Shown here piece after piece: positions 19,051-26,772 of a stretch of DNA of 47,316 nt. Positions within the stretch are counted from its first letter, which is position 1. Every line of letters begins with the position of its first letter. Below the pieces are notes generated by a model, which did not search any database, was not told the DNA's origin, and saw nothing but the letters and a program-made list of their open reading frames with translations. Source of the DNA: Pseudoalteromonas denitrificans DSM 6059 (GTDB lineage Bacteria; Pseudomonadota; Gammaproteobacteria; Enterobacterales; Alteromonadaceae); the NCBI RefSeq assembly GCF_900112265.1, contig NZ_FOLO01000045.1, forward strand, positions 1 to 47,316, in the 5' to 3' direction. The position numbers and the translations under genes were made by a program.

Positions 19051-19665
19051 ATGTTTATAGGATTGATTAATCCACCGACAATAGTGACTTTTTTAGGGCT
19101 ACTGCTTGGGGTACTTTCAATAAATTTTGCGCTACAGCAAGAATTTTCACTGGCGATAATTTGTTTTATATATGCAGGTATTTGTGATTTATTTGATGGG
19201 CTAATTGCTCGTAAAGTAAAAATGAGTGATAACGAAAAATTATTTGGTGTACAAATAGATAGCATGGTTGATATGGCTTGTTTTGGTATTGTACCTGTAA
19301 TTCTTGCAATACAATTTGGTATGAATAATCAGATAATTGATATCATTATTCTAAGCTTTTTTGTGAGTTCAGCTGCAATGCGTTTAGCTTATTTTAATGT
19401 ATTTGGATTAGAAGAACATAATGGGAAAGCTTATTATTCTGGTTTACCTGTTACGTTTGTTGCGCTATTACTACCATTAGTATATTTATTTAGTTATTTC
19501 TTGGATAGCATTCAAATGGAGTGGCTTTTGAGAGGGAGTTATTTTGTTATTGCAATGTTATTTATATTAAATATTCCTATTCCCAAACCTAAAGGTATAT
19601 TTTATTTGATATTTCCATTTATCGCGATTTTTTTAACATTCAGTTATTTATTATTATCGCGTTAG
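19051..19665 (+). CDS. pssA: CDP-alcohol phosphatidyltransferase, phosphatidylserine/archaetidylserine synthase-like
   Basis: The protein has 204 residues from ATG 19051, chosen because AAGGAAA lies 5 bp upstream. ATG 19027, inside the end of the CarS gene, is the alternative. It carries the full CDP-alcohol transferase signature: D46, D49-G50, A53-R54, G66, D70, D74 (DLFDGLIARK then FGVQIDSMVD), plus about six membrane helices. The N-terminus (INPPTIVTFLGL) and size match the Bacillus/archaeal class of serine transferases, which displace CMP from a CDP-lipid with L-serine. This differs from the E. coli PssA phospholipase-D-like class. A decarboxylase gene follows 22 bp later, which supports serine as acceptor. 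Other acceptors (glycerol phosphate, inositol) are less likely. Confidence 0.85.
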   Translation: MFIGLINPPTIVTFLGLLLGVLSINFALQQEFSLAIICFIYAGICDLFDGLIARKVKMSDNEKLFGVQIDSMVDMACFGIVPVILAIQFGMNNQIIDIIILSFFVSSAAMRLAYFNVFGLEEHNGKAYYSGLPVTFVALLLPLVYLFSYFLDSIQMEWLLRGSYFVIAMLFILNIPIPKPKGIFYLIFPFIAIFLTFSYLLLSR

Positions 19666-19687
19666 GAAATAATTTAAGGAGTAAGTT

Positions 19688-20581
19688 ATGAAACTAAAAA
19701 TACCTTTATATAACCGACAAACAAAAAAAATTGAAAATGAATGTATTTTTGAAGTGAGCTTTATGACATTTGTTTATGATACCTATTTTGGCAGTTTATT
19801 AGAGAAGTTAATTTTTAAGAGAATTTGGTTTTCAAAGATCTATGGAAAAATTCAGAAATCAGAACGTTCGAAGCATAAAATTACTGAATTTATTAAAAAA
19901 TATAAAATCGATATTTCAGAACTAGACCAAAGCTTAGAAGAGTATTCTAATTTTAATGCTTTTTTTATTCGGAAATTTAAGCCAAATATTAGATCTATTA
20001 ATACAGAACCTAAAAAACTCATTTCACCTTGTGATGCCCGGTTAATGGTATATCCCATTAGTAATGCTTCAGATATCAAAATAAAACAAAACCTATATTC
20101 AGTTGAACAGTTGTTGCTTAGTAAAAAGAGTGCAAAAGAATACAGTGAAGGTGTTTGTCTGGTATATAGATTGGCACCAATGGATTATCATAGATTTGTT
20201 TATTTTGATGACGGTCAAGAATCAGAATTAGTAAATGTGAATGGTTATTTGCACTCTGTAAGTCCTATAGCCCAGAAAAAAATAACAAGAGTTTTTAGTG
20301 AAAATGTACGTCAATATTCTGTTTTAAAAACACGTAATTTTGGTCATGTTATACAAATCGATGTTGGTGCTATGGTTGTGGGTAAGATTAAACAACATAA
20401 AATAACGGGTGGTGACTTTATGAGAGGGGAAGAAAAGGGTTACTTTGAGTTTGGTGGTTCAACCATAGTGCTGCTATTTAAAAAAGAATGTATTAAAGTT
20501 GATAAAGACATTGCTGAGCAATCGTTGGAAAATATCGAAACATTAGTGAAGATGGGAGAAGTTGTTGGGCAGATATATTAA
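19688..20581 (+). CDS. psd: Phosphatidylserine decarboxylase family protein
   Basis: The protein has 297 residues; TAAGGAG before the ATG is a strong ribosome site. It contains the pyruvoyl-forming self-cleavage motif as FGGST (G257/S258), preceded by GDFMRGEEKGYFEFG. The charge-relay residues also appear present: D116 in SPCDAR, and H168 in APMDYHRF. Autocleavage would give a large beta chain and a short alpha chain beginning with the pyruvoyl group, which decarboxylates the serine head group to ethanolamine. It is the last gene of the set, with a terminator about 100 bp downstream. Most bacteria already have one psd, so this copy is probably dedicated to the lipid made by the genes upstream, as archaetidylserine decarboxylase is in archaea. 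GGST instead of LGST is a normal variant. Confidence 0.88.
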   Translation: MKLKIPLYNRQTKKIENECIFEVSFMTFVYDTYFGSLLEKLIFKRIWFSKIYGKIQKSERSKHKITEFIKKYKIDISELDQSLEEYSNFNAFFIRKFKPNIRSINTEPKKLISPCDARLMVYPISNASDIKIKQNLYSVEQLLLSKKSAKEYSEGVCLVYRLAPMDYHRFVYFDDGQESELVNVNGYLHSVSPIAQKKITRVFSENVRQYSVLKTRNFGHVIQIDVGAMVVGKIKQHKITGGDFMRGEEKGYFEFGGSTIVLLFKKECIKVDKDIAEQSLENIETLVKMGEVVGQIY

Positions 20582-20685
20582 AAGTTGTAAAAAGTCTTAG
20601 GAGTAAATTCGGATCAAATAACGGATTGATAAAAAATGTATTTTAATTATTTTTTGAATAATAAATATGTAACGTAAAGTAGGCT

Positions 20686-20706
20686 CTCAACTTTAGTTGG
20701 GTTTTT
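20686..20706 (+). terminator. Intrinsic terminator of the lipid-type gene set
   Basis: CTCAAC (20686-20691), loop TTTA, GTTGGG (20696-20701), then TTTTT. It is placed 105 bp after the decarboxylase stop and before the convergent solute-binding gene. Confidence 0.7.
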
Positions 20707-20730
20707 ATTGACGCAAATTTCCTTCTTTTT

Positions 20731-21588
20731 TTAATATAAAAATATTTTCAACCACTTTTTATGCTCAATAGATTCTGAATTGGAGAGCCATTTTTCATAA
20801 AATCGACTGATTTTATTTGCTCTATTTTTTATTAATATTTTATTTATTTTTTGAATGATTGTTTTACCTATTTTAGTTTTAGAGCAACCAATATAGCCTA
20901 ACTCATATTGAGCAGAGCCATCAATTGAGTAAGTTTTCAGGTTTATGTCATTAGCGCCTAATTGAGTTAATGCGTATCTTATTTCAACCTCAAAGCCTAA
21001 AGTCGCATTTATTTCTCTATTTTTTAAACTGAGCATTTTTGATAGGCCACTAAAATGATCTTCTGCTGAGCGTTCAAATATTGAAACTTTATTAAAGTGA
21101 GATTTTAAAATTTGATCTATAGGTGTTCCGTATTTAGCGCCTTTAGCTATGCCTAATTTAAAGTCTCCTGATGCCATCAATGAAGCCAGATCTATGGTTT
21201 TATTTTTCATAAAATATGGTTTTAAAATAGCGTTATCATGTTGATTGATAATTAACTTATTACCAAAAACAATATAAGCAGCAATAGAAAATTCAGTAAA
21301 TTTTTCACGTTCAGCTGTTTTCAGCAAAGCGGCGTGACATATATTATCTTTTTGTGATAATTCCAAATTACTTCTAGCATAATTTGCCTTTATTTTGATA
21401 TGGCGGTATTCAGGTAATGCGTTAATAAGCAACTTTTGAGTTAGGTCGACGTACCCTTTTCCTGTGTTTTCACCTTTAACAATAAATGCCGGAGGGAAGT
21501 CTGAATACATCCACTGGATTGTTTCTTTAGCATGTATTGGTGAACTGAAAATAAGAATTGTTAACCATAAGCTTACTTTTAAACCCAT
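20731..21588 (-). CDS. Periplasmic solute-binding protein, SBP_bac_3-like
   Basis: The protein has 285 residues; AGGAAAG lies upstream of the ATG. A signal peptide ends near HAKE (MGLKVSLWLTILIFSSPIHA). The mature part begins IQWMYSDFPPAFIVKGENTGKGYVDL, typical of the amino-acid-binding-like family 3 proteins, and includes the central LGIAKGAKYGTPIDQIL stretch. No permease or ATPase gene lies nearby, so it is either a stand-alone sensor-type binding protein, as is common in Alteromonadales, or it works with a transporter elsewhere. The ligand is unknown. It converges on the lipid gene set and is separated from the precursor-peptide genes by about 270 bp without a gene. Confidence 0.75.
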   Translation of the reverse strand: MGLKVSLWLTILIFSSPIHAKETIQWMYSDFPPAFIVKGENTGKGYVDLTQKLLINALPEYRHIKIKANYARSNLELSQKDNICHAALLKTAEREKFTEFSIAAYIVFGNKLIINQHDNAILKPYFMKNKTIDLASLMASGDFKLGIAKGAKYGTPIDQILKSHFNKVSIFERSAEDHFSGLSKMLSLKNREINATLGFEVEIRYALTQLGANDINLKTYSIDGSAQYELGYIGCSKTKIGKTIIQKINKILIKNRANKISRFYEKWLSNSESIEHKKWLKIFLY

Positions 21589-21816
21589 TTAACTTTCCTA
21601 TATCGTTAATATGAAAATAGAAATAACAAAGAATTTTTAAATTATAGTCTATAAAAACTAAGGAACTTATTGTGATGGGTTTGATTTAGCTTAAGGCGGA
21701 AATATTTTGCATCTGACATCATTATAATAACACTAAATTTTACAATCTATCTGGGTATAAATTAAATGTCGAAAATGACTGTGATTTAAGAAATGATATG
21801 AAAAGAGATTTTTAAA

Positions 21817-21839
21817 GTGGTCAAAAATTATTTGACCAC
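21817..21839 (-). terminator. Hairpin after the first precursor-peptide gene
   Basis: GTGGTCAAA/TTTGACCAC with a 5-base loop, 15 bp beyond the stop. The core GGTCAA/TTGACC is shared with the hairpin after the paralogous gene at 22279. Confidence 0.6.
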
Positions 21840-21854
21840 AATAATATAAAGCGT

Positions 21855-22031
21855 TTAGTAAACGTCTTTACAAGTACGACCACCGCTACCACAAGTGTAC
21901 GCATAACACATGCTTAGTCTTTCACCATCAGAAAAACGACCACCACCAACTTGAGGAGTCATATCTGCTGGTAATGATTTAGTATCTTTTGAAAGGTTTT
22001 TAATTTTCTTTTTGTTTAATGATAATTTCAT
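21855..22031 (-). CDS. Double-glycine leader RiPP-like precursor peptide 1
   Basis: A 58-residue peptide; AAGGATGT precedes the ATG. The leader MKLSLNKKKIKNLSKD...MTPQVGG ends at G29-G30 and has the lysine-rich start shared with three other peptides in this window. The predicted core (about residues 31-58) holds three Cys (42, 47, 54), several Ser/Thr, and the end TCKDVY. Leaders of this type accompany lanthipeptide-like or other ribosomally made, modified peptides, and the GG is the usual cleavage point of a peptidase-containing ABC transporter. No LanB/LanC/LanM, radical-SAM or C39-peptidase transporter gene is in the window. It is a tandem paralogue of the gene at 22279, with matching cores and flanks. 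Modification is inferred; a simple secreted disulfide peptide is the alternative. Confidence 0.8.
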   Translation of the reverse strand: MKLSLNKKKIKNLSKDTKSLPADMTPQVGGGRFSDGERLSMCYAYTCGSGGRTCKDVY

Positions 22032-22101
22032 TTTACATCCTTATGTTTTATAAATTATATTTTTAAAAATAGATATAATACAACCGCATATAAATGCAGG
22101 T

Positions 22102-22138
22102 ACCTAATTAAGTTACTACTTGTACCTTTTAATGTCAA
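22102..22138 (-). promoter_or_regulatory. Predicted promoter and shared motif upstream of precursor 1
   Basis: On the minus strand, TTGACA (22138-22133) and TAACTT (22115-22110) are 17 bp apart. The -10 overlaps the plus-strand sequence ACCTAATTAAGTT (22102-22114), which recurs with small changes ahead of precursors 3 and 4. AGGTACAA follows the -35, as in precursor 2. Confidence 0.5.
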
Positions 22139-22243
22139 AACTTTTTTATGAGGAAGATAAAAAAAATTTATTATCGTTTTTTAGGTTTTTTAAAAATTGA
22201 AAGGAGGATGTAAATATTGTAGTGTGACGCTTTGAAAATAAAA

Positions 22244-22265
22244 ATGGTCAATATGAATTGACCAT
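22244..22265 (-). terminator. Terminator after the second precursor-peptide gene
   Basis: ATGGTCAA/TTGACCAT with a 6-base loop. On the minus strand it is followed by TTTTATTTT. It lies 13 bp beyond the stop. Confidence 0.75.
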
Positions 22266-22278
22266 GATAAGAAAGTGT

Positions 22279-22458
22279 TTAGTAAACATCTCTACAGGTA
22301 GATCCCCAACCACATGTGCGTGCAAAGCATAAGCTCAGTGGTTCGCCATCTGAAATTGGAGGTCTACCGCCGCCTACTTGTGGCGTCATATCTGATGGTA
22401 ATGCTTTATTATCTTTTGATAGGTTTTTAAGTTTTTTTTTGTTTAATGATAATTTCAT
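22279..22458 (-). CDS. Double-glycine leader RiPP-like precursor peptide 2
   Basis: A 59-residue peptide; AAGGATATA precedes the ATG. The leader MKLSLNKKKLKNLSKD...MTPQVGG is nearly identical to that of peptide 1, and the core GRPPISDGEPLSLCFART...TCRDVY keeps the pattern C-x4-C-x5-C-[KR]-D-V-Y (Cys 44, 49, 55). The conservation of Cys positions and of the last four residues, while other core residues vary, suggests that the Cys and the C-terminus matter for the mature product. The gene has its own promoter-like sequence (22523-22550) and its own terminator, so the pair are two transcription units from a tandem duplication. No processing gene lies nearby. Confidence 0.8.
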   Translation of the reverse strand: MKLSLNKKKLKNLSKDNKALPSDMTPQVGGGRPPISDGEPLSLCFARTCGWGSTCRDVY

Positions 22459-22522
22459 TTTATATCCTTATTAAGAGTACATTCTTCAAATTTATACAAT
22501 ACGATATAAGTCGTATATTCTC

Positions 22523-22550
22523 ATGTTACATTTTGTACCTATAAAGTCAA
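22523..22550 (-). promoter_or_regulatory. Predicted promoter of precursor 2
   Basis: On the minus strand, TTGACT (22550-22545) and TAACAT (22528-22523) are 16 bp apart, with AGGTACAA between them exactly as at precursor 1. Confidence 0.45.
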
Positions 22551-22682
22551 TTTTTTTATGTCGTGCTAAGCTTAATATTGTTACTTGAATATCGTATTTT
22601 TATAAGTGTTAAAGACTGAGGAAGTATATTTAATTAAGTATAAAAACCTGAAATGAAAGAATTAAAACAACAAGTATCAATA

Positions 22683-22704
22683 CCCATACTCAAGGTGAGA
22701 TGGG
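22683..22704 (-). terminator. Hairpin after the YHYH gene
   Basis: CCCATACTCA and TGAGATGGG (with a bulged A) form a hairpin 16 bp past the YHYH stop. The following minus-strand T-run is weak. Confidence 0.4.
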
Positions 22705-22719
22705 CATAAACGTAAATAC

Positions 22720-24597
22720 TTATTGATCACATGGTTTTGTCCAAGCTATTTTATAAAGTGAATTGCCACCATAAATTGGTCCTTGTGAGTCTGCAAGATA
22801 AATAAAGCTATCAGTTGAATCTATGAAAATACCATCTGTGCGTATGATGCCAAGTTCATTTGGTATTGTGACTTCGCACATTAAGCTACCATCAGTGTGA
22901 TATTGAAATATTGTTTGATTACCAGCTGTACCACTTCCTTTCATTGATACAACATAAAGACTGCCATTTTTGTGTGCAAATAAACCGCTGGGTGCCCAAC
23001 CTGAGGGAAGTGAAAATTCATTGATTTTAGTAAGTGTATTATTGTCATTGAGTTTAACGGATATAATTTTTTCCAAGCCTTGAATACCGACATAAAAATT
23101 ATCTGTACTGCTGGCATAACTCATAGCTTCAATGCCTTTATCAATATTGGTAGAGAGTCCAATATCGGCTAAATCCCATTGATTGATTATAGTACCTAAG
23201 TTTAAATCTAATTCATATATGTAGTTATATTCGTCGCCGATATAAATGGCGTCAGGATTTTTACCAAAACTCAGTGCCTCCATATCAATATTATGACCAT
23301 AGATAGAATCAAATGAATAAGACTTAATGATAGTATCATCGTTCATTGAAGCTTTAACAACAGATTTTGGATAATAGCTAGTGTAATCACCCTGATTGAT
23401 AGGGTGAACGCCATTAACACCATAATAGGCATTTTGTTTCTCATCAATTAATACGCCGCTATTACGAAAATAATTATCAATATTATTACCATCGCCTCGG
23501 TTTACTTGTTCGCTTAGTGCATTAGAAAAGGTTTCGTATTGACTAAAATCGAGTATTTTGGTTTGCTGGTTTCCTTGTGGTAGGGGGTTATCTTCTCTGC
23601 AAAAAGTACCTGTTTCAATTATGCCACCATTTGAAACGGTTTTTTGTTCGAAGTTGAAACAATTTTCTTTGGTTACTGATGGACTGTAAATTACATAATA
23701 AGACTGACCTTTGTAGTTGTAAGTCATTTTACGTTCGCCAGTATTGTTTATGGTATGTTGCAGGTTTTCCACGCCATCTCTAGGGGGCGTTAAATTTGCG
23801 CGTGCGCTTGCAGTATTTCCACTAAGCGGTGAAACTCTTGGAAGTATACTTGTATCTACTTCACCTACTAGGCATTGAATGATATAGGGGGCATGAGTTG
23901 ATGTATGGTACCGGTAACCAAAGCTTTCATCTGATTGACCATTACAAACATCAAGTTCAGCATCATTTATTACGCTGCCATCTGGATTTTTATCTCCATA
24001 TAAAGGGTAGCCGTCATATGCCCAGCCTATGATGGTATTATCTGTTTTATTTTCCATGCTATCTATCATGCAATTTGGTGAAACATGATAATGATAATCG
24101 TCACCACGACCTGCATGTCCACCACAATTATCTAATTGGCCCAGTGCAAAAGTATCTGAATTAACATCATAGTTATAGATATCTAATTCACCTTGAGATG
24201 AATAATCATATATAGGCACACCATTAACAGCAACGCCAACTGCGGCATCTATGGTTGTTAAGCTGGTTGCTTTTTGAGGTGATAGTTTTATAGGCGCAGC
24301 ATAATTAATGGCAGGCACTGGTATTTGTTCATTAGTTCCTGTAATACCATTCATTAAATCATGATTTGGGTAAGTATCCGAAATAACATAAGCATACTCA
24401 TCATCACAGATTACGCTTACATCATTAAAACCAGCCACGTTTATTGAGTTTTTTATCGCTGTACAAGATCCTCCAGTGTTTATTGGATCTGGCTCTGTAG
24501 AAGTACTGCGCTCATAATTAACATCTAAAGTCACAGAGTTTAATGTTATATTAGCCATCGCATTTAATAGCGTATTTCTGTCTACATTTTCGTCCAT
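22720..24597 (-). CDS. YHYH-domain protein with C-terminal beta-propeller, 3' part of a frameshifted gene
   Basis: The open frame (625 residues from the ATG at 24597) is the larger part of one gene spanning 22720-25205. The ATG is internal: the frame continues upstream as CSQGPGLKKYTFTLYALS..., matching the intact paralogue at 28439-29896 (CSQGSGDKLYTFSLYALS). Residues about 30-330 form the YHYH domain (NCGGHAGRGDDYHYH, GWAYDGYPLYG, PRVSPLSGN), of unknown function and possibly metal-binding. The segment from about 400 to the end, absent from the paralogue, looks like a beta-propeller of esterase-like/SdiA-regulated type (MEALSFGKNPDAIYIGDEYN, GIEAMSYASSTDNFYVG, SLYVVSMKG, TDGIFIDSTDSFIYLAD). 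The protein is presumably secreted to the periplasm or surface. Unless the frameshift is an assembly error or is phase-variable, this part lacks its signal peptide and would be dead. Confidence 0.75.
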   Translation of the reverse strand: MDENVDRNTLLNAMANITLNSVTLDVNYERSTSTEPDPINTGGSCTAIKNSINVAGFNDVSVICDDEYAYVISDTYPNHDLMNGITGTNEQIPVPAINYAAPIKLSPQKATSLTTIDAAVGVAVNGVPIYDYSSQGELDIYNYDVNSDTFALGQLDNCGGHAGRGDDYHYHVSPNCMIDSMENKTDNTIIGWAYDGYPLYGDKNPDGSVINDAELDVCNGQSDESFGYRYHTSTHAPYIIQCLVGEVDTSILPRVSPLSGNTASARANLTPPRDGVENLQHTINNTGERKMTYNYKGQSYYVIYSPSVTKENCFNFEQKTVSNGGIIETGTFCREDNPLPQGNQQTKILDFSQYETFSNALSEQVNRGDGNNIDNYFRNSGVLIDEKQNAYYGVNGVHPINQGDYTSYYPKSVVKASMNDDTIIKSYSFDSIYGHNIDMEALSFGKNPDAIYIGDEYNYIYELDLNLGTIINQWDLADIGLSTNIDKGIEAMSYASSTDNFYVGIQGLEKIISVKLNDNNTLTKINEFSLPSGWAPSGLFAHKNGSLYVVSMKGSGTAGNQTIFQYHTDGSLMCEVTIPNELGIIRTDGIFIDSTDSFIYLADSQGPIYGGNSLYKIAWTKPCDQ

Positions 24598-25205
24598 TTT
24601 AAATGCAGGTTTTGCAGATAATGCATATAAGGTAAATGTATATTTTTTAAGCCCAGGACCTTGAGAGCAGGGGGGGCATATTCATTGAGATTGTTAACAC
24701 TATTTGTGCCTAAGTGACCTATTACCTGATTTTCTGCGATTGCAGTGTGGTTTTGCCCAATATCATACATAATCCAATACCAGTGATTATCATTTACTGC
24801 AACTTCATGGTGCATGATAACTGCATAGTCAGCTGTACCTGCAGGGGCATTTTTCCAAGAAAGGGGCGGGGAAATACTTTCACCATCACAAGTATAAGTT
24901 TCTGGTAATAAATGCTCATCAGACATTGTTGAGCTTGTGAGTGTAAAATTAACGGGAATATTGACATCTGCATTTTTATCTGGACGGCAGGCAAAAAAAG
25001 CTTGGTCAGGGGTATTTTCACAAAAACCAAATTCTTGTCCTTTTGGACCAAAAAAATCACATTGCGCATTAACCGGTTTGTTTTGGCATGCATTAATCGC
25101 TTCTGGTGGTGGTTTACTGCCAGGTTGTGCAGTTGCTTGATTAATACCGATATTGAACCATAAGGGACTGTGCATAGCGATTAATAAATAAGTCACTTTT
25201 TTCAT
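24582..25205 (-). CDS. PEBP-domain N-terminal part of the frameshifted YHYH gene
   Basis: This open frame (207 residues) is the 5' part of the gene continued at 22720-24597. TTAGGAGC precedes the ATG, 10 bp after the stop of the His-rich gene, so the two form an operon. A signal-peptide-like start is followed by a four-Cys segment (INACQNKPVNAQCDFFG, FGFCENTPDQAFFACRPD). Then comes a YbhB/PEBP-type domain (TYTCDGESISPPLSWKNAP, HHEVAVNDNHWYWIMYDIG, GTNSVNNLNEYAPP). After NEYAPP the frame is lost in a run of seven G (24670-24676, plus strand). The last roughly 28 residues, ALKVLGLK to the stop, are out-of-frame translation. Adding one C to the coding-strand run restores about 828 residues with SPI signal, Cys-rich, PEBP, YHYH and propeller parts. 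Confidence 0.7.
   Translation of the reverse strand: MKKVTYLLIAMHSPLWFNIGINQATAQPGSKPPPEAINACQNKPVNAQCDFFGPKGQEFGFCENTPDQAFFACRPDKNADVNIPVNFTLTSSTMSDEHLLPETYTCDGESISPPLSWKNAPAGTADYAVIMHHEVAVNDNHWYWIMYDIGQNHTAIAENQVIGHLGTNSVNNLNEYAPPALKVLGLKNIHLPYMHYLQNLHLKWTKM
24670..24676 (-). other. Homopolymer tract at the frameshift
   Basis: Seven G on the plus strand, seven C in the coding strand (GCCCCCCCTGC). The paralogue reads GCCCCGCCTTGT here. Eight C would give Ala-Pro-Pro-Cys and restore the frame. Confidence 0.8.
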
Positions 25206-25215
25206 GATAATGCTC

Positions 25216-25845
25216 CTAATGCGTATGTATTTGGTCAGGGGTGTGCGCTGATATGTGATGAGATAACGTGTTTGTTGGCGTATTGTTATGGTGCGAATTT
25301 AACTTTTTAATGTTAATTTCAGACTTATGTGCATGTTTAAATGCCAAGGTTCTGATTTTTCCTGATTTGATCACACGGTATTTTGGTTGAACAAAGTTGG
25401 CGTGAATGTCTCCTAATGTCTTAGGAAAACCGATACTGAGTTGTTCAACAGATGACTGTGTATGTTTGGCCATTAAAACGATATTGCTAAAATGGTGTCC
25501 AGATGAGTTTTTTTGTTCAAATGCAGTTACTTTAACCGAAATATCTTGGTTATTAACTTTTAGTTTAGTTTTTTCAATTAGTTGTTGTATAAAGTAATGT
25601 GTTGTTTGTTTACGATTTAGGTTTGCTGGCATAACGGTTTTGATATCACCCATTAACCAAGCTTGATGGTCTTGTAAACGTTTTTGCCATTGCTGAATAT
25701 CTGCTTGTAAATGTATTTCGATTTGTCCATCTCTTAAAATCACTCTTGCAGTTGTTTCTTTTAAAGCATGGGCATAACTTTGTATGCTTGTTATGAACAG
25801 TATTATGCTGACAAAAATGAATGGGGCTTTGAAGTGTAATTTCAT
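25216..25845 (-). CDS. His-rich secreted protein of unknown function
   Basis: The protein has 209 residues; TTAGGAGAG precedes the ATG. A signal peptide ends near SYAHA (MKLHFKAPFIFVSIILF...). The mature part starts ALKETTARVILRDGQIEIHLQ, then has helical and beta segments. The C-terminal 40 residues are rich in His (KHAHKS, SHHNNTPTNTLSHHISAH, HTH at the very end), suggesting metal binding. It leads a two-gene operon with the PEBP-YHYH gene, stop to ATG only 10 bp. The family was not recognised; the start resembles periplasmic N-terminal regions of HupE-like proteins but lacks their membrane part. It may supply or sense a metal for the YHYH protein, which is inference. Confidence 0.7.
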   Translation of the reverse strand: MKLHFKAPFIFVSIILFITSIQSYAHALKETTARVILRDGQIEIHLQADIQQWQKRLQDHQAWLMGDIKTVMPANLNRKQTTHYFIQQLIEKTKLKVNNQDISVKVTAFEQKNSSGHHFSNIVLMAKHTQSSVEQLSIGFPKTLGDIHANFVQPKYRVIKSGKIRTLAFKHAHKSEINIKKLNSHHNNTPTNTLSHHISAHTPDQIHTH

Positions 25846-26013
25846 GATCCAACTCTCCTAAAGTTAAAACTTTTATATTTTAAATTGATACAAGGATTAA
25901 TTTACAATTATGATTATGGGCGAGCAGTATGGGTTAAAAATGAAGAATTCATATTTAATTAAGTCTATGATTTAAATGTTCAATTTATTTTTTGTTATTG
26001 TGGTTTTATTAAA

Positions 26014-26028
26014 TGTGTGCAAATTGTG
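26014..26028. promoter_or_regulatory. Shared 15-bp motif upstream of the His-rich/YHYH operon
   Basis: TGTGTGCAAATTGTG, about 170 bp ahead of the operon start. 14 of 15 bases recur at 30039-30053, at a similar distance and the same orientation ahead of the other YHYH gene. It is a candidate site for the adjacent response regulator. Confidence 0.4.
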
Positions 26029-26036
26029 AATATAAA

Positions 26037-26061
26037 AAAGCGCACATAAGTTGTGCGCTTT
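26037..26061 (-). terminator. Terminator of the two-component operon
   Basis: AAAGCGCACA (26037-26046)/TGTGCGCTTT (26052-26061), loop TAAGT, followed on the minus strand by a T-run. It lies 27 bp past the response-regulator stop. Confidence 0.85.
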
Positions 26062-26087
26062 AAATTGATAGTGCAAAAAGGTTTCAA

Positions 26088-26765
26088 TTAAAATGTTATT
26101 TTATAGCCAACGCCATAAACTGAAGCAATAGGGTTTAATTCTGGGGAAATTTTATTTATTTTTTTACGGATGTTTTTCACGTGAGTATCTATATTACGAT
26201 CACTGACGTCATCAAATCCAGTATAAACACTATCCATGATTTCTTGGCGGCTGAAAACTTTGTTAATGTTTTTTATGAAGCGCTCTAATAATTTGAATTC
26301 AATCGGTGTAAGGTCAAGATTTTGATTATTTAAGGTTGCACTATATTGTTCTATATCAAGTTCAAAACCAGATTGCCGGATAAGATTTTTACTTAAGTTG
26401 CCAGCACGTTTTAAAATAACTTTGATTCTTGCGATCACTTCTCTGGGACTAAAAGGTTTGCAAATATAATCATCAGCACCTATTTCTAAGCCAATTAAGC
26501 GGTCAATTTCTTCATTTTTAGCAGTGATCATAATTATAGGTATCTCAGAAAATAACCGGGTACTTTTACATAAGGTAATGCCATCAACATCAGGCAACAT
26601 AAGATCTAATAAAATTAAATCAACGTTATTATTTTTTAAATAATTGATAACATCTCGCCCTGAATCTAAATGTTTCACTGTATAACCTGCATTGGTGCAG
26701 TAAGCACATAAAACTTCGGCGATAGCGGGTTCGTCTTCAACAATAAGAATATGATATTTTATCAT
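26088..26765 (-). CDS. OmpR-family response regulator, BaeR-like
   Basis: The protein has 225 residues. The receiver domain has the acidic pair ED near 11-12, phospho-Asp in LILLDLMLPDVDG, the switch Thr in IIMITAK and the conserved Lys in DDYICKPFSPREV. The C-terminal winged-helix domain has LDLTPIEFKLLERF and RNIDTHVKNIRKKI, ending with SVYGVGYKI. The stretch EEIDRLIGLEIGADDYICKP closely matches E. coli BaeR as I recall it, so an envelope-stress-type regulator is likely. It lies 7 bp behind the sensor gene in a two-gene operon, flanked on both sides by YHYH genes, which are plausible targets. Confidence 0.9.
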   Translation of the reverse strand: MIKYHILIVEDEPAIAEVLCAYCTNAGYTVKHLDSGRDVINYLKNNNVDLILLDLMLPDVDGITLCKSTRLFSEIPIIMITAKNEEIDRLIGLEIGADDYICKPFSPREVIARIKVILKRAGNLSKNLIRQSGFELDIEQYSATLNNQNLDLTPIEFKLLERFIKNINKVFSRQEIMDSVYTGFDDVSDRNIDTHVKNIRKKINKISPELNPIASVYGVGYKITF

Positions 26766-26772
26766 TAATTTT

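Noticed and set aside
1..20581. One large biosynthetic cluster joining the NRPS with the lipid-type genes
   Set aside because: Two strong terminators (7329, 10423) and a 500-bp gene-free region separate them, and no shared promoter motif was seen.
21855..22458. CRISPR-like or simple repeat array at the tandem similar sequences
   Set aside because: The repeats are two coding genes with codon-level divergence and their own terminators, not short identical repeats with spacers.
24597..24597. ATG at 24597 as a genuine start of a 625-residue YHYH protein
   Set aside because: The frame continues upstream with residues matching the paralogue, no ribosome site precedes it, and the protein would lack a signal peptide. 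It is internal to a frameshifted gene.
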